NCBI RefSeq assembly: GCF_007644035.1 | Contig: NZ_VMTV02000291.1 | Location: forward strand, 186,001-250,000 | DNA: 64,000 nt | Direction: 5' to 3' | Origin: Vogesella mureinivorans | GTDB lineage: Bacteria > Pseudomonadota > Gammaproteobacteria > Burkholderiales > Chromobacteriaceae | Shown here: positions 46,780 to 57,219 of the stretch, in pieces | Numbering within the stretch: the first letter of the stretch is position 1 | Layout: every line of letters starts with the position of its first letter | Position numbers and translations under genes: made by a program | Notes under the pieces: model-generated | Told to the model about the DNA's origin: nothing | The model's database searches: none | Seen by the model: the letters and a program-made list of their open reading frames with translations, nothing else

Positions 46780-47553
46780 ATGCCACGCTTTGCGGCCAAC
46801 CTGTCCCTGCTGTTTACCGAATACCCGCTGCCGCAGCGCTTTGCCCAGGCCGCCGCGGCCGGTTTTGGCGCGGTGGAAATCCAGTTCCCCTACAACCACC
46901 CAGCCGAAACACTGGCCGCCGCCGCCCGCGCTGCCGGCACGCCGGTGATCCTGATCAATATGCCGGCGGGCGACCTGATGGCAGGCGGCCCCGGCCTGTC
47001 CAGCCACCCCGACCGCCGCGACGCCTTTGCCGCCGCCCTGCCGCAGGCGCTGCACTACGCGCAAGCGCTGGGCGTGCCACTACTGAATATCCTGCCCGGC
47101 AGGTTGGCCGCAGGGCATAGCCGCCAGGCCTGCCTGGCCACGCTGGCGGCCAACCTGCAGCTGGCCGCCGACTTTTTTGCCCCACACGGCCTGCACCTGT
47201 GCTGTGAAGCCATCAACGACATAGACATGCCCGGCTTTCTGCTACGCACGCCGGACGAAGTCGCCCAGCTGCTGGCCGGCATGCCGCAAGCGGGCATCGG
47301 CCTGCAAATCGATATTTACCACGCCGCACGCATGAATCTGGATATTCCGGCCCTGCTGGCCCACCACCTGCCGCAAGCGGCCCATATCCAGTTTGCCGAC
47401 TACCCGGGCCGTGGCGAGCCGGGCAGCGGCACCCTGCCCTTGCGTGATTATTTTGATTTTATTGAAAAAAATGGCTATACCGGCTGGCTGGGCGCCGAAT
47501 ACCGCCCCACCGCCGCCAGCCACAGCACGCTCGGCTGGCTGGCCGCCGGCTGA
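46780..47553 (+). CDS. hyi: Hydroxypyruvate isomerase
   Basis: Interconverts hydroxypyruvate and tartronate semialdehyde; 257 residues of the xylose-isomerase-like TIM-barrel family. Visible: RFAANLSLLFTEYPLPQRFA, VEIQFPYNHPAE, NILPGR, CCEAINDIDMPGFLL (the metal-binding E/D), LQIDIYHAARM and GWLGAEYRPT. It is three bases behind the reductase gene, forming a glyoxylate-use operon. Two GGTTGGCCGC motifs lie inside it. Confidence 0.9.
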   Translation: MPRFAANLSLLFTEYPLPQRFAQAAAAGFGAVEIQFPYNHPAETLAAAARAAGTPVILINMPAGDLMAGGPGLSSHPDRRDAFAAALPQALHYAQALGVPLLNILPGRLAAGHSRQACLATLAANLQLAADFFAPHGLHLCCEAINDIDMPGFLLRTPDEVAQLLAGMPQAGIGLQIDIYHAARMNLDIPALLAHHLPQAAHIQFADYPGRGEPGSGTLPLRDYFDFIEKNGYTGWLGAEYRPTAASHSTLGWLAAG

Positions 47554-47852
47554 TGGCTTTTTTTTGCATACAATCCGGCTGGCTTTTTAAAAATCAGTCA
47601 CTTGCATAGCCTGTACTTTAAAAACCCTTGCGCAATCGAATTATTTTCATTAGAATGCGCCCTTCTCGAAATTGCTGGCAGTAACACCCGCGCTGCCGGC
47701 CTCTACGATTTCATCGCATCTGACCCTATTTGGCTTCGTTTCCGCCTCGTCCTTTCAGGACTGCTGTTCGCCGCTTGTCAGGTTGGTTCGATGACCTGTA
47801 ACCCCAAGCGGGCTCACAACCGGCGCACCACGCCGGACTGAAAGGATTCACC
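47554..47852 (+). promoter_or_regulatory. Long leader of the DEAD-box helicase gene
   Basis: No gene in these 299 bases. TTGCGC and TTAGAAT near 47630-47655 could form a promoter, leaving a leader of about 190 bases. A compact hairpin CCGGCG-CACCA-CGCCGG (47820-47836) stands five bases before the AAAGGA ribosome site, so it could limit translation. Cold-shock helicase genes often have such long leaders. Confidence 0.4.
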
Positions 47853-49178
47853 ATGCAGAAGTTCTCCGACCTGGGGCTGGCCCCCGCTATTGCCAAAGCA
47901 CTGGAAAAAGCCGGCTACGACACGCCGACCCCAGTACAAGGCGAAGCCGTGCCTGCCGCCATCGCTGGTCGCGACCTGCTTGTTTCGGCACAAACCGGTA
48001 GCGGCAAGACCGCTGCCTTCCTGCTGCCAGCACTGACCCGTGTCAGCGAGCGCTCCAAAGGCTCCGGCAACGGCCCACGCGTTCTGGTACTGACCCCTAC
48101 CCGCGAGCTGGCTCAGCAGGTAGAAAAAAACGCCCTGGTTTACGGCGAAGAGCTGCGCTGGCTGCGTACCGTTACCCTGGTGGGTGGCGCATCGTTCGGC
48201 TTCCAGACCCGCGCCCTGTCGCGCCCTGTTGACATCATCGTGGCCACCCCTGGCCGCCTGATGGACCACATGCGCTCCGGCCGCATCGATTTCTCCCGCC
48301 TGGAAATGCTGATTCTGGACGAAGCCGACCGCATGCTGGACATGGGCTTCATCGAAGACATCGAAACCATCGTAGCCGCTACCCCTAGCGAGCGTCAGAC
48401 CCTGCTGTTCTCCGCTACCCTGGACGGTATCGTAGGCAAGATGGCAGAACGCATGACCCGCGACCCGCAGCGCATCGAGATCGAGCGCAAAGAGGAAAGC
48501 GGCAATATCGAAGAGCACCTGCTGTACGCAGATGACAACAATCACAAACAGCGCCTGCTGGATGCGATCCTGAAAGAAGCCAACTTTGACCAGGCCGTAG
48601 TGTTTACCGCCACCAAGATCGGCTCCGAAGAAATCGCTGACAAGCTGTCCGACATGGGCTACAGCGCTGCCTGCCTGCACGGCGACATGCCGCAAAGCTG
48701 GCGTAACCGTACCCTGAACGACCTGCGTCGTGGCCGCATCAAGATCCTGGTAGCCACCGACGTAGCCGCTCGCGGTATCGATGTACCCGGCATTGGCCTG
48801 GTGGTGAACTACGACCTGCCAAAACAAGCCGAAGACTACGTACACCGTATTGGCCGTACCGGCCGTGCTGGCCGTAGCGGCGTGGCGATCACCATTGCCG
48901 AATCGCGCGAATTCCACCGCGTACGCCGTATCGAGCAGTACCTGAAGCGCCAGCTGACCGAAGCCGTGATCCAAGGCCTGGAGCCAACCCGTCGCCCACC
49001 GAAAGGCCGTCCGGCTGGCAAAGGTGGCCCGCGTCGCAGCAATGGCGGCGGTGGCTACGGCGACCGTAAACCAGGTGGCGGCTACGGCGGCAACCGCGGT
49101 GGCTACGGCGACCGCAACCGCAGCAGCAGCGGCCCACGCCAGGGTGGCAGCGCCGACCGTCGCCCACGCAGCGAGTAA
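47853..49178 (+). CDS. DEAD-box RNA helicase, RhlE type
   Basis: 441 residues. Motifs in order: a Q motif (GYDTPTPVQGEAVP), AQTGSGKT, PTRELAQQ, a VLDEAD-type box (ILDEADRMLDMGF), SAT (LLFSATLD), ATDVAARGID and HRIGRTGRAGRSG. The last 55 residues are a Gly/Arg/Tyr-rich tail (GGGGYGDRKPGGGYGGNRG), typical of RNA-binding RhlE-like proteins. Codon use is regular, suggesting strong expression. A terminator follows. Confidence 0.93.
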   Translation: MQKFSDLGLAPAIAKALEKAGYDTPTPVQGEAVPAAIAGRDLLVSAQTGSGKTAAFLLPALTRVSERSKGSGNGPRVLVLTPTRELAQQVEKNALVYGEELRWLRTVTLVGGASFGFQTRALSRPVDIIVATPGRLMDHMRSGRIDFSRLEMLILDEADRMLDMGFIEDIETIVAATPSERQTLLFSATLDGIVGKMAERMTRDPQRIEIERKEESGNIEEHLLYADDNNHKQRLLDAILKEANFDQAVVFTATKIGSEEIADKLSDMGYSAACLHGDMPQSWRNRTLNDLRRGRIKILVATDVAARGIDVPGIGLVVNYDLPKQAEDYVHRIGRTGRAGRSGVAITIAESREFHRVRRIEQYLKRQLTEAVIQGLEPTRRPPKGRPAGKGGPRRSNGGGGYGDRKPGGGYGGNRGGYGDRNRSSSGPRQGGSADRRPRSE

Positions 49179-49197
49179 GCTTGCTGTAGCAGCAAAT

Positions 49198-49226
49198 AAA
49201 AAACCCAGCCTGGTGCTGGGTTTTTT
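49198..49226. terminator. Intrinsic terminator of the helicase gene
   Basis: AAAAAACCCAGC and GCTGGGTTTTTT form a 12-base-pair stem with a five-base loop; effective in both directions, serving also pgpA's convergent side. Confidence 0.88.
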
Positions 49227-49342
49227 ATTTGTCTGGTTTTTATTTGTCTTGGGTATGCAAAAGCAGCACAAAACAAAGCCACCCACGGCAAGACCGGGGT
49301 GGCTATCGATATCGCCGCCATCACAGGCAGCTATGGCAATGG

Positions 49343-49840
49343 TCAGGCTGGCAAATACGGCAACACCGACCACAGCACCAGCACGGCAAACAGTGCCGCC
49401 ACCACGTCATCCAGCATCACGCCAAAGCCGCCGTGCACACGGGCATCCAGCCAGCGTATCGGCCATGGTTTGACGATGTCGAACACGCGAAACGCCAGCA
49501 ATGCGGCCAACCACGCCATGGGCGTAGCCGGCACCGCCGCCAGCACCAGCAGCATGGCCACGATTTCGTCCCACACAATATGACCGCTATCAGCCACGCC
49601 CAGCGCCCGGCCGGTCACGCCGCACACCCACACCCCCAGCACAAACAGCGGTAGCGCCAGCCAGGCCAGCATCACACCCTGCACGCCAGCCAGGTGCAAA
49701 CCCGCTGCCAGTGGCAAGGCGGCAATGCTGCCCCAGGTACCCGGCGCCGGGGTAATCAGCCCGCTGCCAAAACCCAGTGCCAGAAAATGCGCCGGGTGGC
49801 GCAGCAAAAAGCGCACATCCGGCTTAGGCAAAGTGGTCAT
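49343..49840 (-). CDS. pgpA: Phosphatidylglycerophosphatase A
   Basis: Inner-membrane enzyme removing phosphate from phosphatidylglycerol phosphate; 165 residues, three to four membrane helices. Family signatures: GFGSGLITPAPGTWGS, then VWDEIVAMLLVL (conserved D/E pair), AFRVFDIVKPWPIRWLD and GFGVMLDDVVAA. The start at 49840 overlaps thiL by 17 bases, so translation is coupled. Confidence 0.93.
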   Translation of the reverse strand: MTTLPKPDVRFLLRHPAHFLALGFGSGLITPAPGTWGSIAALPLAAGLHLAGVQGVMLAWLALPLFVLGVWVCGVTGRALGVADSGHIVWDEIVAMLLVLAAVPATPMAWLAALLAFRVFDIVKPWPIRWLDARVHGGFGVMLDDVVAALFAVLVLWSVLPYLPA

Positions 49841-50765
49841 AACCCAACCTTTCCAGCGCCACCGCCTGCCCATCGGCAGCTAGCAGGCGTAAACCCTCAC
49901 CCGCCACGATACGGCCAACCTTGCGCACCGCTACACCGGCCTGCGCGGCAGCAGCCTGCACCGCCGCTGCCTGCGCCGGGGCGGCAGTAAAGCACAGCTC
50001 GTAATCGTCGCCACCGGCAGCAATGGCTGGCAACCAGCGCGCGCGCTGCGCCGCCAGCTGCGGGTGCGTGGGCAAGGCCTCCACCCACACTTCAGCCCCC
50101 ACACCGGAGCGCACCAGAATGTGCGACAGGTCGGCCGCAAAGCCGTCGGACACGTCCAGCGCCGCGCGCGCCACCCCCAGCAGGGCCTGGCCCAGCGCCA
50201 CGCGTGGCTGCGGGCGCTCCAGTTTCAGCCGGCAATCCGCCGGCAACGCCTCGCCGCTGCCGGACAGCCGCTGCTGCAAGGCGGCGGCAGCCAGGCCCAG
50301 CTGGCCGGACACCCAGATATCGTCGCCCACTTGTGCAGCGTCGCGGCGCAGCGCCTGGCCGTGCGGCGTTTCACCAAAAATGGTTACCGACAGCGTGAGC
50401 GGGCCACGCGTGGTATCGCCGCCCACTACGCTCACACCGTGCTCGGCTGCCAGGGCAAAAAAGCCGCGCGCAAACGCCGCCGCCCAGGCTTCGTCCAGCC
50501 GCGGCAGTGCCAGCGCCAGCGTCACCCAGCGCGGGGTGGCGCCCATGGCGGCCATATCGGACAGATTCACCGCCAGCGCCTTGTGCCCCAAGGCCTCCGG
50601 GCAGACATCGGCAAAAAAATGGCGCCCTTCTACCAGCATGTCGGTAGACACGTGCAAGTCGCAGCCCAGGGTTGGCCGCACAATGGCAGCATCATCGCCC
50701 ACGCCCAGCACCGCATTGGGCGCGGCGCGGGTAAAGTGCCGCCGTATCAGATCGAATTCGGTCAT
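49824..50765 (-). CDS. thiL: Thiamine-monophosphate kinase
   Basis: Phosphorylates thiamine phosphate to the active diphosphate cofactor; 313 residues. Signatures: EFDLIRRHFTR, GVGDDAAIVRP (metal-binding aspartates), DMLVEGRHFF, NLSDMAAMGATPRW, VVGGDTTRGPLTLS and DVSDGFAADLSHI. The gene order ribH-nusB-thiL-pgpA on this strand is classical for proteobacteria. It carries two GGTTGGCCGC-type motifs near its ends, one exact (50670). Confidence 0.94.
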   Translation of the reverse strand: MTEFDLIRRHFTRAAPNAVLGVGDDAAIVRPTLGCDLHVSTDMLVEGRHFFADVCPEALGHKALAVNLSDMAAMGATPRWVTLALALPRLDEAWAAAFARGFFALAAEHGVSVVGGDTTRGPLTLSVTIFGETPHGQALRRDAAQVGDDIWVSGQLGLAAAALQQRLSGSGEALPADCRLKLERPQPRVALGQALLGVARAALDVSDGFAADLSHILVRSGVGAEVWVEALPTHPQLAAQRARWLPAIAAGGDDYELCFTAAPAQAAAVQAAAAQAGVAVRKVGRIVAGEGLRLLAADGQAVALERLGYDHFA

Positions 50766-50918
50766 CCCGTTATCACCACACTGGCCACAAGCCCGCTTGC
50801 GGCCAACCTTTGAAAAAACCTACTCCGCCACCCGGCCATGGCAAGGACAAACCATTGCCCGGATCAGACCGTAGCCCGGCTAGGCCGCAGGCGCATCCGT
50901 GGAGCAAACCAATAAAAA

Positions 50919-50937
50919 AGCCCGGCATGGCCGGGCT
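50919..50937 (-). terminator. Intrinsic terminator of nusB
   Basis: On the reverse strand AGCCCGGC pairs with GCCGGGCT over a three-base loop and six T follow. Upstream of thiL the gap (50766-50968) also holds an exact GCGGCCAACC motif at 50799 and a REP-like GTAGCCCGGCTAGGC fragment. Confidence 0.82.
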
Positions 50938-50968
50938 CTGGCAGTACAGCCCGCAGGCTGGCGCAGTA

Positions 50969-51418
50969 TCAGTCTGCCTGGCGGCGGCTACGGATAGCCT
51001 TGACTTCGTCGGCGCGCACGTCGGCGGCCAGCTTGTCCAGTACGCCGTTAACGAATTTGTGACCGTCGGTGCCGCCAAAGGTTTTGGCGATTTCGATGGC
51101 TTCGTTGATGATGACCGGGCACGGGGTTTGCGGGTGCGAGATCAGCTCGAAAGCCGCCATCAGCATGATGGCGCGCTCTACCGGGCTGACTTCGGCGGCG
51201 TCGCGCTCGTAGTAAGGCACCAGGTATTTGGACAGGTCGGCGGCATCGCGAAGTACACCAAACAGGATTTCGCGGAACAGGGCTTCGTCGGCTTTGACGA
51301 AGTAGTCGTTTTCGCGCAGGTGCTTTTCAATCAGCGATGCCGGGCGGTCGGCATTGAGCTGCCACTCGTAAATACCCTGTACGGCATATTCACGGGCGCG
51401 GCGGCGGGCGGTTTTCAT
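50969..51418 (-). CDS. nusB: Transcription antitermination factor NusB
   Basis: 149 residues, all-helical RNA-binding protein of the rRNA antitermination complex. Signatures: RRRAREYAVQGIYEWQ at the start, FGVLRDAADL, ERAIMLMAAFELIS, VIINEAIEIAKTFGGTDGHK and FVNGVLDKLA. It lies 38 bases after ribH on the same strand. Confidence 0.94.
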   Translation of the reverse strand: MKTARRRAREYAVQGIYEWQLNADRPASLIEKHLRENDYFVKADEALFREILFGVLRDAADLSKYLVPYYERDAAEVSPVERAIMLMAAFELISHPQTPCPVIINEAIEIAKTFGGTDGHKFVNGVLDKLAADVRADEVKAIRSRRQAD

Positions 51419-51456
51419 TACAGCTTTCCTTGTATCTAAAGAGCAGGCGCGGCAGC

Positions 51457-51924
51457 TTAGCCGCGCAGGGTCTTGTGCAGATTGACCATCTCTACAGCCA
51501 CCTGGGCGGCTTCACGGCCTTTTACCGACATGCGGACTTCGGCCTGCTCGTCGTTTTCGGTGGTGAGAATGGCGTTGGCAATCGGGATGCCGGCATCCAG
51601 GCCCACGCGGGTGATACCCGCGCCGGATTCATTGGACACCAGCTCAAAGTGATAGGTCTCACCGCGAATTACCGCGCCCAGCGCAATCAGCGCGTCAAAG
51701 CGGCCTGTTTTTGCCATGGTTTGCAGCACCAGCGGGGCTTCCAGCGCGCCTGGCACGGTGGCCAGGGTCACGTCGGCGGGCGCCACGCCCAGTGCTTGCA
51801 GCTCGGCCAGGCAGGCATCACGCAGACCATGACAAACCAGCTCGTTAAAGCGGCACATTACCACGCCAATCTTCAGACCTTTGCCGGAAAGATCAGGGGT
51901 AATACGGTTTACTTGGTCCAGCAT
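51457..51924 (-). CDS. ribH: 6,7-dimethyl-8-ribityllumazine synthase
   Basis: Penultimate step of riboflavin synthesis; 155 residues, expected to assemble into capsid-like shells. Signatures: [40 protein letters not shown] and a catalytic histidine in the last, then [13 protein letters not shown]. It lies 45 bases after ribBA, same strand. Confidence 0.95.
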   Translation of the reverse strand: MLDQVNRITPDLSGKGLKIGVVMCRFNELVCHGLRDACLAELQALGVAPADVTLATVPGALEAPLVLQTMAKTGRFDALIALGAVIRGETYHFELVSNESGAGITRVGLDAGIPIANAILTTENDEQAEVRMSVKGREAAQVAVEMVNLHKTLRG

Positions 51925-51969
51925 GCAGTTCTCCTTGCGGCGACAGCCAAATCTAGAAAGGGGCGTATT

Positions 51970-53085
51970 TTAATCCAAATCCACGTGCACGTGTTCAGGT
52001 TGCGCAAAGCCGGTCACCTCCAGACCGAAACCGGTCATGGACGGCAAGCTCACTGGCGACGCCATCAGCTTCATCTTGCCCACGCCCAGTGCGCGCAGCA
52101 TTTGCGCGCCAATGCCGAAGGTCTTGCTGTCCCAGCGCTGGCGCGGGCCTGGCTCGGCCTGCTCGGGCAGCGCGCGCGCCAGAATATCGGCGCCGGATTC
52201 GGGGCGGTGCAGCAGGATCACCACGCCGCAGCCGCGCTCGCTGATTTCTTCCAGCGCGTTGGGGATGGTCCAGCTGTGCTTGCCGGACAGCGGGTCCAGC
52301 AGGTCCATCACCGACAGCGGCTCGTGCACGCGCACCAGGGTTTCCTTATCGGCGCGGGGTTGGCCGCATACCAGTGCCAGGTGGGTAGCGCGGGTCAGTA
52401 CGTCCTGGAATACATGCAGCTGGAAGGCGCCAAACGGGGTTTCGGCCAGGCGCTGGCCGACTTGCTCCACAAAGCACTCGGTGCGGCTGCGGTAGTGGAT
52501 GAGGTCGGCAATGGTGCCGACTTTCAGGTTGTGCTCGCGGGCGAACTCCAACAGCTCTGGCAGGCGTGCCATGGTTCCGTCATCGTTCATGATCTCGCAG
52601 ATTACCGAGGCGGGCTCCAGCCCGGCCAGGCGCGATAGGTCACAGCCGGCTTCGGTATGGCCGGCGCGCACCAGCACGCCGCCCTTTTGCGCTTTTAGCG
52701 GAAACACATGGCCCGGCTGCACGATGTCGGTGGGGCGGGCGTCGCGCGCCACGGCTACCAGCGTGGTGTGGGCACGGTCGGCGGCGGAAATGCCGGTGGT
52801 CACGCCCTCGGCGGCCTCGATGGACACGGTGAAGTTGGTGCCAAAGCTGGTGCCGTTATTGGTGGCCATCATCGGCAGGTTCAGCTGCTTGCAGCGCTCT
52901 TCGGTGAGGGTAAGGCAGATCAGGCCGCGGCCATGCTTGGCCATGAAGTTGATGGCTTCCGGGGTAACGTGCTCGGCGGCCATGACCAGGTCGCCTTCGT
53001 TTTCGCGGTCTTCCGCGTCCATCAACACCACCATTTTGCCGGCCTTGATGTCGGCAATGATTTCCTGGATCGGGGCAATGCTCAT
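51970..53085 (-). CDS. ribB: 3,4-dihydroxy-2-butanone-4-phosphate synthase with degenerate GTP cyclohydrolase II domain
   Basis: 371 residues. The N-terminal domain is a normal DHBP synthase: VVLMDAEDRENEGDLVMAAE near residue 20, RAGHTEAGCDLSRLAG, and a metal-binding HTEA. The C-terminal domain aligns with GTP cyclohydrolase II in fold (VRVHEPLSVMDLL, GCGVVILLHRPESG) but the zinc-binding C...CxC cysteines expected after VRVHSEC are absent, so that activity should be lost, and a separate RibA is needed elsewhere. Such RibBX-type proteins are common in Betaproteobacteria. Confidence 0.92.
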   Translation of the reverse strand: MSIAPIQEIIADIKAGKMVVLMDAEDRENEGDLVMAAEHVTPEAINFMAKHGRGLICLTLTEERCKQLNLPMMATNNGTSFGTNFTVSIEAAEGVTTGISAADRAHTTLVAVARDARPTDIVQPGHVFPLKAQKGGVLVRAGHTEAGCDLSRLAGLEPASVICEIMNDDGTMARLPELLEFAREHNLKVGTIADLIHYRSRTECFVEQVGQRLAETPFGAFQLHVFQDVLTRATHLALVCGQPRADKETLVRVHEPLSVMDLLDPLSGKHSWTIPNALEEISERGCGVVILLHRPESGADILARALPEQAEPGPRQRWDSKTFGIGAQMLRALGVGKMKLMASPVSLPSMTGFGLEVTGFAQPEHVHVDLD

Positions 53086-53192
53086 TGTGTCGTCCTTCCC
53101 GCACGCCTGCGGCGCGCCTGGCTGCTATGGAGCATGGCGCCACGCGCCATGCAGGAGTGATTCATTTATAGATGGGGCCGGCTAGCCGGCAA

Positions 53193-53804
53193 TCAAGCAC
53201 CGCGTGCGGCCAACACCCGCTCAACGGTATCGACAATGGCCTGGGTTTGCGGGTCGATTTCGATATTCACCATATCGCCCACCTGGCGCACGCCCAGCAG
53301 CGTGCGCTGCAGGGTTTCCGGGATCAGGTTTACGCAGAAGCTGTCGTCGCGCACGTCGCCAATGGTCAGGCTGCAGCCGTCTACACCGATATAGCCTTTG
53401 ATCAGCACATATTTCATCAGCTCGCGCGGCAGGGTGAACCACAGCGTGCGGTTGTCCGGGCTGCTGATAACGTCACTCACGGTAGCGGTGCTGATGATGT
53501 GGCCGGACATGCTGTGGCCGCCGATATCGTCGCCAAAGCGTGCAGCGCGTTCCACGTTCACCGCGTCGCCGGCTTGCAGGCGGCCCAGGTTGGTCAGGCG
53601 CAGGGTTTCGGCGATCAGATCGAAGCTCACCACGTCGCCATCGATGGCGGTAACGGTCAGGCAGCAACCGTTATGCGCCACCGACGCGCCGATCTGCAGC
53701 CCTGGCAGCAGCGCCGCCGGCAGCTGCACTTTGTGGGTACGAAACTGGTTTTTTTCTTCCACCGCCACCACGGTGGCCATGCCCTGCACGATACCGGTAA
53801 ACAT
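53193..53804 (-). CDS. ribE: Riboflavin synthase, alpha subunit
   Basis: Dismutates two 6,7-dimethyl-8-ribityllumazine to riboflavin; 203 residues built from two similar barrel domains. Signatures: [20 protein letters not shown] at the start, [43 protein letters not shown] and a second-half [12 protein letters not shown] with cysteine-serine differences typical of that half. It is 107 bases upstream of ribBA on the same strand. I see no FMN riboswitch ahead of it. Confidence 0.95.
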   Translation of the reverse strand: MFTGIVQGMATVVAVEEKNQFRTHKVQLPAALLPGLQIGASVAHNGCCLTVTAIDGDVVSFDLIAETLRLTNLGRLQAGDAVNVERAARFGDDIGGHSMSGHIISTATVSDVISSPDNRTLWFTLPRELMKYVLIKGYIGVDGCSLTIGDVRDDSFCVNLIPETLQRTLLGVRQVGDMVNIEIDPQTQAIVDTVERVLAARGA

Positions 53805-53971
53805 TCTGCTGGCTCCGCAAACATCCGAAAACGCGATTGTACCGTGTTGCACTGCAAATACGAGGCGCTACGCGGCAAAAGGTTGGCCGCACGGCCTGCT
53901 GCGGCTTCTATGAAACGGCCAGAATGCAGTACAATCGCCTGTTTTTCCGAATCTTTACCAGACGAGCATCC

Positions 53972-55581
<1,610 letters not shown>

Positions 55582-55582
<1 letters not shown>

Positions 55583-56457
55583 TGCCGGTAAACCTGCCCA
55601 TGCCCGCCTGGCTCGCCCCCATCCTGCAAGCTTACGGTGCCGACCTGCTGCGCTCGGCCGTACTGGTGCTGGTATTGCTGCTGGTTCAGGCCAGCATCGT
55701 GCGGGCCATTGCGGCCAACCCGCAGGTACCGGTAGACACCCGCCGGCGCTGGACGATCAATATGCGCAACGCCATGATCGTTATCGGCCTGGCGGGCTTC
55801 GTGATTATCTGGGCGCGCGAGCTGCAAACCATCGCGCTGTCCATGGTGGCCTTTGCCGCGGCGCTGGTGGTGGCCACCAAGGAGCTGCTGATGTGCCTGG
55901 GCGGCGGCCTGGTGCGCTCCATTTCCAATAGCTACGAGCTGGGCGACATTATCGAGATGCAGGGCATGCGCGGGCGGGTGCAGGACATCACCATGCTCAG
56001 CACCACCATTATCGAAATTGGCCCGCGCCACGACTCGCACCAGCTCACCGGCAAGTCGGTCAGCTTTCCCAACAGCCTGCTGCTGACCCACCCGGTAGTG
56101 CGTGAAAACTTTACCGGCGACTACGTGATGCACATCATCACCATCCCGCTGCCCTACCGCATCGCCCCTGCCTACGCCGAGCGGCAGCTGCAGGAGATTG
56201 CCAGCGATGTGTGCGCACCGTGGCTGGGCGACGCTCGCCACCATATGGCCATGCTGGAGCACAAACTGATGATGGACACACCGTCGGTAGAGCCGCGCAT
56301 CGCCCTGCAGCCTGCATCAGAAAAAGAATACCGCCTGATCGTACGCATCGCCGTACCGCAGCGCGAACGCCAGCGTGCCGAGCAGGCCATCCTGCGCCGC
56401 TTCATGTTTGCCTGCTTCCCGGAAACCGATAACAACAAGATTGCCGACGCAGACTAA
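55582..56457 (+). CDS. MscS-type mechanosensitive channel
   Basis: 291 residues, inner membrane. A first membrane helix (LLRSAVLVLVLLLVQASIV) and second (AMIVIGLAGFVIIW) precede a pore helix-like AAALVVATKELLMCLGGGLV, then the beta domain GDIIEMQGMRGRVQDITMLS and SFPNSLLLTHPVVRENFTGD. This is a small member. The start overlaps the prfC stop by one base (TGATG), so the two are coupled. Confidence 0.88.
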
Positions 56458-56460
56458 ACC

Positions 56461-57111
56461 ATGCCCAAGACCCGGATCAAAACCTACGACCGCATCGTTC
56501 AGGAAAGCCTGAGCCTGTTCAACGAGCACGGCGAGCGCAATATCACCACCAACCACATTGCCGCGCATCTGGGGATCAGCCCGGGCAACCTGTACTATCA
56601 CTTCCGCAATAAAGAAGAGATCGTGCACCAGATTTTCCTGAGCTACCGCCGTTTCATCAGCGAGCGCCTGGCCGTACCGGCAGACCGGCAGATGGACGTG
56701 GCCGACCTGGTGAACTACCTGGAAACCGCGTTCGAGGCCATGTGGCAGTTCCGCTTCATGTTCTACGACCTGCCCGGCCTGATGGCACGCAACCCGCAGC
56801 TGCAGGCCGACTACCACCAGTTTGTGAATGGCGAGCTGCAAACCATCCTGGAAAGCCACTTCCGCGAGTTCATCCGCCTGGGCCTGCTGAAAATGGACCT
56901 GGAAGACATCGAGCCGGTATCGGTCAACATCTGGCTGGTGGTGAAGTTCTGGTTTGCCTTCGAGCAAACCGCCCGCCCGAAAGCCCCGATCAACGAGGCC
57001 TCCGGCCACCGTGGCGTACGCCAGGTACTGGCCCTGCTGAAGCCGTATGTGCAGGCCGACTTTCTGCCGGCATTCCAGCAGCTGGTAGCGCGCCACCATA
57101 CCGAAAACTGA
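56461..57111 (+). CDS. TetR-family regulator
   Basis: 216 residues. Helix-turn-helix: RIVQESLSLFNEHGERNITT, then IAAHLGISPGNLYYHFRNKE. The C-terminal domain (FEAMWQFRFMFYDLPGLMAR) belongs to a group whose ligand is unknown. It starts three bases after the channel gene, suggesting it regulates that operon or acts elsewhere. A terminator follows. Confidence 0.87.
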   Translation: MPKTRIKTYDRIVQESLSLFNEHGERNITTNHIAAHLGISPGNLYYHFRNKEEIVHQIFLSYRRFISERLAVPADRQMDVADLVNYLETAFEAMWQFRFMFYDLPGLMARNPQLQADYHQFVNGELQTILESHFREFIRLGLLKMDLEDIEPVSVNIWLVVKFWFAFEQTARPKAPINEASGHRGVRQVLALLKPYVQADFLPAFQQLVARHHTEN

Positions 57112-57156
57112 GATCGGCACGGCCGCGTCAAGGTTGGCCGCAAACGGCAAAACAAC

Positions 57157-57189
57157 ACCCCCGCCTGCTTGCGCAGTGCGGGGGTTTTT
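57157..57189. terminator. Intrinsic terminator between TetR and fruR
   Basis: ACCCCCGC and GCGGGGGT form an 8-base-pair stem with a 13-base loop, then TTTTTG on the forward strand. An AAGGTTGGCCGCA motif lies just upstream at 57130. Confidence 0.8.
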
Positions 57190-57219
57190 TGTTTTGCTTG
57201 ATTTACCAGCCACGCAACA

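Noticed and set aside
47814-49373. A 519-residue open frame opposite the helicase
   Set aside because: Low-complexity shadow produced by the Gly/Arg-rich tail and regular codons of the forward gene.
53086-53192. An FMN riboswitch before the rib genes
   Set aside because: The conserved AGGG, GACC and GACAG elements in their order are not seen on either strand.
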